Shown: positions 1 through 4,902, counted from the stretch's first letter. The stretch: DNA of 6,039 nucleotides from Dehalococcoidales bacterium (GCA_016929875.1 JAFGHZ010000108.1:1-6039); one strand, 5' to 3'. The notes: generated by a model not told the origin, from the letters alone. Numbers and translations are program-made.

Positions 1-752
1 CCGCGGTAGATGCGGGGAATCGAGCGGAGCAGGTCGGGTTTGGTGATATCGCCGATAATGACCACATCGAATGTGCCGTCGCTGGGGTCGGCTTGAGGGG
101 CCAGCATCATGCTTCCCCCGCCGTATCTGCCGTTACTCACCACGATAGTGCAGATCTTCCTGTCCTCTTTCTGTCCGTCCAGCGTCAGGTGGACATTCCT
201 GTTTTTATAAGTCAGGAGAGTGCTGAGCAGTCCCATCAGGTAAGCAGGCTTGCCCCCGAGGGACTTATATTTTTTGGTCGTGGCCCTGACGACTTCCGCG
301 TCGAAACCCAATCCGGCGAAATTGGCAAAAATTCTGCGTATAGGGACGTTGTTATTAAGCGATTCGACGAGACCGAGGTCCACGGATATCTTGCGTGGGT
401 TCAAGAGATGCTGACAGGCTATCTGATAGTATTTGGAGACGCCGATGGTGCGGATATAGTCGCTACCGGTGCCGGTCCCGATGATGCCCAGGTCGACATC
501 TTTTATCATGCCGGTAGAATACAGCCCGTTGACTATTTCATTGATAGTGCCGTCGCCGCCTACGGAAACAACAAACTTATAGCCCTTTCCGACGGCTGCT
601 TTTGCGAGTTCGATAGCATGTCCAGGCGCTTCGGTGATGTCATGCTCGAATTTCAAACCAATTTTCTTGAGCAGCCTACTGATGTGCGGCCATTTTTTGG
701 CGGTCCTGCCGGCTCCGGCGGCCGGGTTGACGATCAACCTGGCGTAAGACAA
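1..752 (-). CDS. Diacylglycerol kinase family lipid kinase (YegS/DgkB type), C-terminus cut by window edge
   Basis: This is the N-terminal 250 residues of a protein of the DAGK catalytic-domain family, which uses ATP to phosphorylate diacylglycerol or related lipids at the inner face of the membrane. Visible motifs: NPAAGAG at residues 9-15, the nucleotide-binding SVGGDGT at 63-69 followed by INEIVNGL, a GTGTGSD segment at 92-98, FAGLGFDAEVV at 145-155, and NGRYGGG (207-213) with APQAD and DGTFDVV at 218-231. The usual GTGND of the family is GTGSD here. About 50 C-terminal residues should lie beyond base 1 if the family length near 300 holds. The start is TTG at 752-750, set by GGAGG at 764-760 with 7 bases between; an upstream GTG reads straight into TGA. 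It is transcribed away from the zinc-ribbon gene. The exact lipid substrate cannot be told from sequence; sphingosine- or other lipid-kinase activity is possible. Confidence 0.93.
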   Translation of the reverse strand, partial: MSYARLIVNPAAGAGRTAKKWPHISRLLKKIGLKFEHDITEAPGHAIELAKAAVGKGYKFVVSVGGDGTINEIVNGLYSTGMIKDVDLGIIGTGTGSDYIRTIGVSKYYQIACQHLLNPRKISVDLGLVESLNNNVPIRRIFANFAGLGFDAEVVRATTKKYKSLGGKPAYLMGLLSTLLTYKNRNVHLTLDGQKEDRKICTIVVSNGRYGGGSMMLAPQADPSDGTFDVVIIGDITKPDLLRSIPRIYR

Positions 753-785
753 ATTCACACCTCCAGCGTCATTGGTCTTACCGTT

Positions 786-813
786 ATTATACCTGTTCTG
801 ACGTATTATAGCA
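786..813 (-). promoter_or_regulatory. Probable promoter(s) of the lipid kinase gene
   Basis: Reading the minus strand there is an extended -10, TGCTATAAT (813-805), and a second TATAAT at 791-786. The first matches TGnTATAAT perfectly, and no good -35 stands 17 bases upstream, which is normal for extended -10 promoters. A transcript from it would start near 798 and give a leader of about 46 bases before the TTG start. Function is inferred from consensus only. Confidence 0.5.
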
Positions 814-844
814 CAGAGTTTCAAGAGGGTTATTTTACCAATAG

Positions 845-873
845 TTGCACTTTACAAAATGTTGTTGTACAAT
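845..873 (+). promoter_or_regulatory. Probable promoter of the zinc-ribbon gene
   Basis: TTGCAC (845-850), a 17-base spacer and TACAAT (868-873, five of six to TATAAT) point toward the zinc-ribbon gene, with a leader of about 57 bases. The -35 is weak (three of six). The spacer holds ACAA-AATG-TTGT and the -10 sits in the self-complementary TTGTACAA, so a palindrome-binding regulator is conceivable but not shown. Confidence 0.45.
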
Positions 874-936
874 AGACGCCAACGGTTTCAGTTCGAGTGT
901 GAACGAGCCGAGATATTTTATGGAGGATAAACTCAG

Positions 937-1233
937 GTGACCTATCAGGACAAACAAATCACGTGTGCAGATTGCGGAAATGCTTTCACATTTACCGCAA
1001 GGGAACAGGAATTCTTCGCTACCAAGGGCTATACTAATGAGCCCAAGAGGTGCCTCGCCTGCCGTCAGAGTCGGAAATCGCAGAGGGGTGATGGGAGGAA
1101 TTCAGGACCGAGACAAATGTTCACCGCTACATGCGCCCAGTGCGGAAAAGACTGTGAAGTACCGTTCCAGCCGCGCCAGGGCAAACCAGTCTATTGCAGT
1201 GAATGTTTCAATGCAATGAAAAACAACAGTTAA
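937..1233 (+). CDS. Double zinc-ribbon protein (zf-trcl type plus CxxC-x17-CxxC domain)
   Basis: A 98-residue protein made of two small zinc-binding modules. Module 1 has CADC at 10-13 and CLAC at 39-42, with the aromatic-rich stretch FTFTAREQEFFATKG and NEPKRC between and around them, the pattern of the 'probable zinc-ribbon' family. Module 2 has CAQC at 66-69, exactly 17 residues, then CSEC at 87-90, the CxxC-x17-CxxC domain. A basic linker rich in R, K, S and G (43-60) joins them and could touch nucleic acid. The start is GTG at 937; TGGAGG at 921-926 is 10 bases upstream. No enzyme motif is present. Family members are small, widespread in Chloroflexota, candidate-phyla and deltaproteobacterial genomes, and of unknown role; nucleic-acid or protein binding is inference. 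It stands alone, divergent from the lipid kinase and convergent with lexA. Confidence 0.9.
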   Translation: MTYQDKQITCADCGNAFTFTAREQEFFATKGYTNEPKRCLACRQSRKSQRGDGRNSGPRQMFTATCAQCGKDCEVPFQPRQGKPVYCSECFNAMKNNS

Positions 1234-1370
1234 TGTTGTATTAGCATTATATTCTGCTTCGCGCGACTCCTACCGAGCTATCTGATTAAAAATGAATATT
1301 CAGCGGGCAACGGAGGGGTCGCCGAAGCGGATAATTCTCAAAGTTCTTACGGGTAAGAATACTGCGCGGC
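1234..1370. other. Convergent intergenic region with a small hairpin
   Basis: This lies between the zinc-ribbon stop and the lexA stop. It holds one clean inverted repeat, TTCTTA (1344-1349) and TAAGAA (1354-1359), with loop CGGG. Neither side is followed by a run of T on the relevant strand, so it is not a standard intrinsic terminator; it could be a weak bidirectional terminator or a transcript-end structure. No gene was found. Confidence 0.4.
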
Positions 1371-1982
1371 CTAAAGTTTTCTGATAACTCCGATTACTTT
1401 ACCTTGAACTTCGACGTTGTCGGGACGCTGACGGATGGGTTTGAAGTGCCGGTTAGCCGGCTCGAGTAGAACCTGTCTGCGTTCGACATAAATTCTTTTC
1501 AGGGTAACTTCTTGTTTGTCTTTTAACCATGCCGCTACCATTTCGCCGTTTTCGGCGGAACCGGCGGGTTCCATCAGGACAATATCTCCGTCGTCAATCA
1601 GGGCGTCTATCATCGATTGCCCTTTTACTTTCAGGGCGTACACCTGCCTGTCGCCGACTAATTCCTGAGGTACTTCCAGCGTTTCCGCTGTTCGATTCGT
1701 CCAGGTATCGCTATCGGGCACGGGGATGGGTTTGCCGGCGGCAATCATACCGAGCAACGGCACCGCAACGACACTCTTTTTCTGAGAGAGGCGGATGCTC
1801 CTGAAAATTTCGGGGTCGCGGTGGATGCGGCCTTCCTTTTCCAGTACATTGAGGTGATACTGCACGACCGCCGTGGAGCTGATGGCGCAGCCTTTGAGGA
1901 TGTCACGCACGGTCGGGGCGTAATCGCGTTCGGCAAGGAATTCCTCGATGAAGCGGATGATACGTTCTCGTGTGGTACTCAA
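1371..1982 (-). CDS. lexA: LexA, SOS-response repressor with self-cleaving peptidase domain
   Basis: A 203-residue LexA, close to the 202 of E. coli. In E. coli-type systems it represses DNA-damage genes and cleaves itself when RecA filaments form on single-stranded DNA. Residues 1-66 form the winged helix-turn-helix: YAPTVRDI at 21-28 matches the usual PPTxxEI turn, followed by STAVVQYHLNVLEKEGRI. The peptidase domain carries the cleavage site Ala82-Gly83 in MIAAGKP, catalytic Ser123 in KGQSM (120-124) and catalytic Lys162 in TLKR. It ends GVIRKL. All key residues are intact, so the protein should be active. The start is TTG at 1982-1980 with GAGG at 1992-1989, 6 bases away; no better start fits. 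The stop is TAG. Its own promoter carries a LexA-box-like sequence, implying autoregulation. No other SOS gene is seen in the window. Confidence 0.96.
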   Translation of the reverse strand: MSTTRERIIRFIEEFLAERDYAPTVRDILKGCAISSTAVVQYHLNVLEKEGRIHRDPEIFRSIRLSQKKSVVAVPLLGMIAAGKPIPVPDSDTWTNRTAETLEVPQELVGDRQVYALKVKGQSMIDALIDDGDIVLMEPAGSAENGEMVAAWLKDKQEVTLKRIYVERRQVLLEPANRHFKPIRQRPDNVEVQGKVIGVIRKL

Positions 1983-2006
1983 TTCGAACCTCGCAATAGT
2001 GCTACT

Positions 2007-2020
2007 AGAACGAATGTACC
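2007..2020. promoter_or_regulatory. Probable LexA operator overlapping the lexA -10
   Basis: AGAACGAATGTACC resembles the Gram-positive LexA box CGAACRNRYGTTCG, with mismatches only at positions 1, 12 and 14. It covers the whole -10 hexamer, so bound LexA would block RNA polymerase. A separate TAGT-GCT-ACTA inverted repeat (1997-2007) lies next to it. The match is imperfect in one half-site, and the true box of this lineage is not known to me. Confidence 0.55.
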
Positions 2021-2041
2021 ACTGTCACGGACGTTTGTCAA
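2013..2041 (-). promoter_or_regulatory. lexA promoter (TTGACA-17-TACATT)
   Basis: On the minus strand a perfect -35 TTGACA (2041-2036), a 17-base spacer and -10 TACATT (2018-2013, four of six) point at lexA. Transcription would start near 2006, leaving a leader of about 24 bases that includes GAGG before the TTG start. Assigned by consensus and position. Confidence 0.7.
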
Positions 2042-2112
2042 GGCGATATTGTGACGATATTAATTGCATTTGGTTGAAATTTATCATAGTGCCATAGAAT
2101 CGTATTGCACAA

Positions 2113-2137
2113 CCCTTTGACTACGCTCAGGGCAAGC
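2113..2137. repeat. Dispersed-repeat fragment (CCCTTTGA...TCAGGGCAAGC)
   Basis: A short imperfect hairpin: CCC and TGA at the left pair with TCA and GGG at the right around CTACGC, with two unpaired T. It is one base from the CCCTTCGACTACGCTCAGG type of repeat that I recall as highly abundant in many environmental bacterial genomes, including Chloroflexota. Only one copy is in this window, so repeat status rests on memory, not on a search. Confidence 0.45.
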
Positions 2138-2152
2138 GACCCACCCCTGTAT

Positions 2153-2173
2153 CCCCGCCCTTGTAGGGCGGGG
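2153..2173. repeat. Perfect 8-bp G+C hairpin (CCCCGCCC / GGGCGGGG)
   Basis: CCCCGCCC (2153-2160), loop TTGTA, GGGCGGGG (2166-2173). The stem is all G-C. No T-run follows on either strand, so it is not a classical terminator. The core with its TTGTA loop resembles a dispersed hairpin repeat seen in Dehalococcoidia-like genomes (from memory). Confidence 0.55.
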
Positions 2174-2182
2174 AGTAATCAT

Positions 2183-2210
2183 GAGAGGGAGGGCATTCGC
2201 CCTCCCTCTT
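2183..2210. repeat. 12-bp hairpin (GAGAGGGAGGGC / GCCCTCCCTCTT)
   Basis: Left arm 2183-2194, loop ATTC, right arm 2199-2210; eleven Watson-Crick pairs plus one G-T. It sits only 9 bases from the previous hairpin, making a tandem pair. Read on plus it is followed by CTGGAG, not a T-run. It may stop transcription, mark a repeat unit, or be a folded RNA end; only the structure is certain. Confidence 0.55.
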
Positions 2211-2292
2211 CTGGAGCTTCTACCTAATCCCATCGGATTTAGTAATTCCCAAACAAGAAACAACCGAAACCGAGCAGAACCTTGTGACAGTT

Positions 2293-2375
2293 TGTCATTG
2301 CGAGGTAAGTGCTCTTCCCCTGAGTGTTAGGTCGAGTGAGATTGCCACGTCCCTATGAATCGGGGCTTGCAATGG
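2293..2375. repeat. Degenerate copy of a TCATTGCGAG / CTCGCAATGA-ended repeat element
   Basis: The left end TGTCATTGCGAGG (2293-2305) and the right end CTTGCAATGG (2366-2375) are imperfect inverted repeats. The inner GAGATTGCCACGTCCC (2338-2353) with CGGGGC (2361-2366) matches the layout I remember for an abundant palindromic element (GTCATTGCGAG ... GATTGCCACGTCCC ... GGGGCTCGCAATGACA). The middle is scrambled and the right end has drifted, so this is a decayed copy. There is no coding capacity. Confidence 0.5.
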
Positions 2376-2402
2376 GTTGGGGTTATGGCGGTTCCCGATG
2401 AG

Positions 2403-2431
2403 TTGACAAAAGCTCGTAGTGATATTAAAGT
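2403..2431 (+). promoter_or_regulatory. Probable promoter of the nuclease gene, near-leaderless
   Basis: TTGACA (2403-2408, perfect), a 17-base spacer, then TAAAGT (2426-2431, four of six). The expected transcription start, near 2438, is only about 3 bases before the ATG at 2441. This fits the lack of any Shine-Dalgarno sequence upstream of that ATG. Consensus-based inference. Confidence 0.5.
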
Positions 2432-2440
2432 ATCCACACA

Positions 2441-2884
2441 ATGAGTACCCAAATCCGCATCTCTGCTAAAAATCTCGGAGCACTCGCAATGCCGGATTTT
2501 TGTCCCCGGTGCTTCTGGCTCAAACTACGGATGGACAATAAGCTTCCATTCCAGGCGTTTCCGGGGATTTTCAGTTCAATAGATTCTTACACAAAAAACA
2601 TAGTTTGCGGGTGGTTCGACAATTATGGAAGTTGTCCGCCATGGCTGAAAGAACTCGGGGATATTAAAGGTTATATTACCCCTCCCCACCACAGTAAATT
2701 TCAAATTGTCGATGAAGATAGTAATGTCCTGTTAACCGGCGGGCCCGATGCCGTGTTTGTGAAGTCCGACGGTTCGTATATAATTGCCGACTATAAAACA
2801 GCCAGGTTTACACCGGCACAGGATAAACTTCTACCGATGTATCAAGTGCAATTAAATTCATATGCGTCGATAGGCGAACAATGA
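2441..2884 (+). CDS. PD-(D/E)XK nuclease (RecB/Cas4-like), N-terminal part carrying the catalytic core
   Basis: 147 residues up to an in-frame TGA (2882-2884). It belongs to the PD-(D/E)XK superfamily that includes Cas4 and the RecB/AddB nuclease domains, which cut DNA using a metal ion. Visible parts: ISAKNL near the start, CPRCFWL at 21-27 (first cysteine pair), the motif GGPDAVF at 100-106 giving the metal-binding Asp103, IADYKTA at 115-121 giving Asp117 and Lys119, and QVQLNSY at 135-141 matching the Q-x-x-x-Y motif. The catalytic set is complete. The reading frame continues without shift after the TGA, and the second cysteine pair lies there, so this is one gene broken at residue 148 of 238. 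ATG at 2441 is the first start after an in-frame TAA (2426-2428); there is no Shine-Dalgarno sequence. Sampled stretches are 38-47% G+C against above 60% in the next gene. No cas genes are near, so it should not be called cas4. Confidence 0.8.
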   Translation: MSTQIRISAKNLGALAMPDFCPRCFWLKLRMDNKLPFQAFPGIFSSIDSYTKNIVCGWFDNYGSCPPWLKELGDIKGYITPPHHSKFQIVDEDSNVLLTGGPDAVFVKSDGSYIIADYKTARFTPAQDKLLPMYQVQLNSYASIGEQ

Positions 2885-2916
2885 GTGCTAAAACCGGTAT
2901 CGGATTTAGCACTCAT
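2881..2916. repeat. Perfect 12-bp inverted repeat at the nuclease TGA
   Basis: ATGAGTGCTAAA (2881-2892) and TTTAGCACTCAT (2905-2916) are exact reverse complements. Inside, CCG (2894-2896) pairs with CGG (2901-2903) around loop GTAT after one A-A mismatch. The premature TGA (2882-2884) lies in the left arm; the right arm encodes DLALIY. No T-run follows, so it is not a normal terminator. Confidence 0.9.
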
Positions 2917-3157
2917 CTATATGGAACCGAAGACAGATATGGAGACAGCTTGCCAGGATTCCAGCCATCATGGCAAGGGATTCAGCATGCACTTCCATGC
3001 AGGAATTCATAGAGTGGCAATCAATCAAAGAATGATTTATCCGTTGCTTGCCATGGTCAGGGAAATATATGAGTTGAAGAATGCTCCGGCGGGAGGGAGC
3101 GGGTGTAAAGATTGCCAGATTCTTGAAAAATTACTGGCAACTATCGTTGATGTATAA
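2885..3157 (+). pseudogene. PD-(D/E)XK nuclease, C-terminal part after the in-frame TGA
   Basis: Continuation, in the same frame, of the nuclease at 2441-2884: residues 149-238 of the undivided protein. It holds LALIYMEP (the strand after the Q-x-x-x-Y helix in this family), a helix IYPLLAMVREIYEL, and CKDC at 222-225. CKDC is expected to join CPRC of the first part in binding an iron-sulfur cluster or zinc. The stop is TAA at 3155-3157. A GTG stands directly after the TGA (2885), so restart of translation could make a separate 90-residue piece, but no Shine-Dalgarno sequence precedes it and the piece has no catalytic residues. The remaining sequence still looks family-like, so the break is recent, or it is read through, or it is a sequencing error. 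Confidence 0.7.
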
Positions 3158-3172
3158 TCTAATATAATCTAA
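3153..3172 (+). promoter_or_regulatory. Tandem TATAATCTAA repeat at the ABC ATPase start
   Basis: Two exact copies of TATAATCTAA (3153-3162, 3163-3172) run into the ATG at 3172; the first overlaps the nuclease TAA. Each contains a consensus -10 hexamer, but no convincing -35 is 16-18 bases upstream. If the first copy is used, the transcript starts near 3165 with almost no leader, which would fit the missing Shine-Dalgarno sequence. The sequence could equally be chance A+T-rich DNA. Confidence 0.4.
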
Positions 3173-4089
3173 TGAAAATTATCGAAGCCTGTCATTTAAC
3201 CAAGAAATTCGGCGAGCTTACGGCGGTAGAGGACCTGAGCCTTACCGTCGAGCAGGGGGAGGTGCTCGGTTTTCTCGGCCCCAACGGGGCGGGGAAAACA
3301 ACTACCATCCGGATGCTGTCGGGCATTATTTCTCCTACTTCCGGCTATGCCTGGATAGGTGATTACCGTACCGACGGTGAAATCGAGCACCTCCACGAGT
3401 CTATCGGATTGCTCACCGAGACCCCCGGTTTCTACGAGAAGCTGAGCGCCCGCCGCAACCTGGAGTTCTTTGCCGGCTTTTACCCGAATATCGAGATTAA
3501 AGCCCGGGTGGAGAAGTATCTCAAGACGATGGGGCTGTGGGAACGACGGCAGAGCAGGGTCGGCACCTTTTCCAAGGGAATGAAGCAGAGGCTGGCGCTG
3601 GCAAGGGCTTTGCTCCACGAGCCGAAGGTGCTTTTCTTGGACGAACCGACCGCAGGACTGGACCCGGAGGCGGCCCGGGAAGTAAGGGAACTGGTGAAAA
3701 AGCTCAGCAGCGAAGGGCGCACTATTTTTCTTTCCACGCATAATCTGACGGAAGCAGAGCAGTTATGCCACCGTATTGCCGTTATCCGTACAAAACTGCT
3801 GGCGGTGGATAGCGGGCAAAACTTGAGGCACCGCTTTTTCCGCCGTGAGGCGGTTATCCGACTGGACAATCCGGGCGGGACGGTCGTGGAAGCGGTCAAG
3901 AAGCTCGCATTCGTGGAAGATTTAAGGGAGGAAGCTGACCGATTGGTATTGGTGCTGTCGGAGCCGGACAAGAACCGGCCCGAGCTGGTGAACGCAATCG
4001 TCGGCGCCGGCGGGAGGATTCTCGAAGTCTCGGAGAGGGAGCACCCGCTGGAAGAAATCTATTTGAAATTGATGCGCGAGGAGAAGTGA
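3172..4089 (+). CDS. ABC-2 type exporter, ATP-binding subunit (DrrA/CcmA-like)
   Basis: A 305-residue ATPase that powers the permease encoded next. Motifs: Walker A GPNGAGKT at 36-43, signature FSKGMKQR at 133-140, Walker B VLFLDEP at 153-159 with catalytic Glu158, D-loop GLD at 162-164 and switch His190 in STHNLTEAE. The Q-loop reads LLTETPGFYEKLSARRNL, with Glu83 where many ABC proteins have Gln; this is common in the DrrA/CcmA-like group. Residues from about 215 to 305 form the extra C-terminal domain typical of drug, antibiotic or lipid exporters of this group. The start is ATG at 3172, with no Shine-Dalgarno sequence. It follows the nuclease remnant by 14 bases and abuts the permease as TGA-GTG. 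The substrate cannot be deduced. Codon and base composition match the permease and lexA rather than the nuclease. Confidence 0.95.
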   Translation: MKIIEACHLTKKFGELTAVEDLSLTVEQGEVLGFLGPNGAGKTTTIRMLSGIISPTSGYAWIGDYRTDGEIEHLHESIGLLTETPGFYEKLSARRNLEFFAGFYPNIEIKARVEKYLKTMGLWERRQSRVGTFSKGMKQRLALARALLHEPKVLFLDEPTAGLDPEAAREVRELVKKLSSEGRTIFLSTHNLTEAEQLCHRIAVIRTKLLAVDSGQNLRHRFFRREAVIRLDNPGGTVVEAVKKLAFVEDLREEADRLVLVLSEPDKNRPELVNAIVGAGGRILEVSEREHPLEEIYLKLMREEK

Positions 4090-4902
4090 GTGAGCCGCAA
4101 GCGTATTATCAATGTTCTGCTGAAAGAGTGGCAATTTCTTTTCACCGATATCAATTCGGTTTTATTGGTGACTTTAGTGCCACTGCTGATTGTCGGGCAG
4201 TTAATCCTTTATGTCTGGCTGGGTGCCACTTTTGCCGGGGAATCGGCTTTAAATATCAACATTTTTCAAAATGCCCTGGCAAATTTGCAGAGTGCCACAC
4301 CGACAGTAGCGGCATTATCCGGCAGCGAGCAATTTCAGGTGCTTCTGCTCAGTCAATTCAATCTGTTTATGCTTTTGATTCCGCTGATGATTGCTGTCAG
4401 TGTGGCTACTTTCAGCATCGTCGACGAGAAGCTGTCGGGGAGCCTGGAAGCCCTGCTGGCGACACCGGTTAAAACCTGGGAACTTCTGTTGGGTAAGGCA
4501 CTGGCAGGAGCGATTCCTGCCTTAATGGTTACCTGGATTTGCGCCGGTGTTTTTCTCCTGGCGGTGGCAATAATGGGATGGGGTTATTTACTCGGGATGG
4601 TGGTGACGCCGGTTTGGTTTATCAGCCTCTTTTTGTTTACGCCGGCCGTTACCGTTTTGAGCTTTCTACTGGGAGTCATCGGCTCGTCCAGGGCAAGGGA
4701 CGCCAAGGGCGCTCAGAACCTGGTTGTTTTCGTGGTCTTGCCGGTGCTGGCACTGATTACCATCCAGGTTACCGGTATCATCTGGTTTACCACACTATCG
4801 GCACTATTGCTGGCGCTTGGTATCGTACTGGCAGACGTGATTGTTTTGCGGATTGCGGTGAGGCTTTTTCAGCGGGAGTCGATTATCGTCCAGTGGCGGT
4901 AG
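4090..4902 (+). CDS. ABC-2 type exporter, membrane permease subunit
   Basis: A 270-residue integral membrane protein, the partner of the preceding ATPase. Six probable membrane helices: about 24-46, 87-109, 135-161, 173-198, 211-231 and 235-257. Between helices 2 and 3, DEKLSGSLEALLATPVKTWE (112-131) followed by LLLGK is the conserved ABC-2 coupling stretch, which contacts the ATPase. The outer loop between helices 1 and 2 (about 47-86) carries no lipobox or peptidase motif. It ends FQRESIIVQWR, typical of the family. The start is GTG at 4090, immediately after the ATPase TGA, with GAGGAG at 4078-4083, 6 bases upstream, so translational coupling is expected. Only one permease gene is present, so the transporter is probably a homodimer of each subunit. 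The stop is TAG, 14 bases from the convergent TPR gene; no terminator is visible between them. Confidence 0.94.
   Translation: MSRKRIINVLLKEWQFLFTDINSVLLVTLVPLLIVGQLILYVWLGATFAGESALNINIFQNALANLQSATPTVAALSGSEQFQVLLLSQFNLFMLLIPLMIAVSVATFSIVDEKLSGSLEALLATPVKTWELLLGKALAGAIPALMVTWICAGVFLLAVAIMGWGYLLGMVVTPVWFISLFLFTPAVTVLSFLLGVIGSSRARDAKGAQNLVVFVVLPVLALITIQVTGIIWFTTLSALLLALGIVLADVIVLRIAVRLFQRESIIVQWR

Larger units (their letters stand above)
1983..2440. other. Long intergenic region between lexA and the nuclease, built of promoters and repeats
   Basis: 458 bases without a convincing gene. From left to right: the lexA leader, operator and promoter (1983-2041); A+T-rich sequence (2042-2110); a dispersed-repeat fragment (2113-2137); two G+C-rich hairpins (2153-2173 and 2183-2210); about 80 bases with nothing recognisable (2211-2292); a degenerate repeat copy (2293-2375); and the nuclease promoter (2403-2431). 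A 29-codon frame at 2355-2444 overlaps the nuclease start as ATGA but has no Shine-Dalgarno sequence and is taken as chance. Confidence 0.6.

Noticed and set aside
93..875. A 260-codon open frame on the plus strand
   Set aside because: It lies opposite the lipid kinase, whose minus-strand translation shows all family motifs; the plus-strand product resembles nothing and has no Shine-Dalgarno sequence.
920..940. Six-codon leader frame ATG GAG ... TGA overlapping the zinc-ribbon GTG start
   Set aside because: It would use the GGAGG itself as coding sequence and has no ribosome site of its own.
1311..1392. tRNA-like stretch (GGTCGCCGAAGCGGATAA resembles a tRNA 5' half)
   Set aside because: There is no T-loop GGTTCGAATCC, no matching acceptor stem and no credible anticodon arm; it also runs into the lexA coding end.
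2355..2444. A 29-codon frame overlapping the nuclease start as ATGA
   Set aside because: It has no Shine-Dalgarno sequence, starts inside a repeat element and covers the proposed nuclease promoter; chance is more likely.
2881..2916. UGA followed by a stem-loop with GU in the apical loop, reminiscent of a bacterial SECIS element for selenocysteine
   Set aside because: The loop is only 12 bases after UGA, the upper stem is 3 bp, the UGA is itself paired in the stem, and a selenocysteine at this site of a PD-(D/E)XK nuclease has no known precedent. A search for selA, selB and selC in the genome would settle it.
2441..3157. Cas4 / CRISPR association of the nuclease
   Set aside because: No CRISPR repeats or other cas genes are in the window; the cysteine pattern (two N-terminal, two C-terminal) and core are shared by many non-CRISPR RecB-like nucleases.
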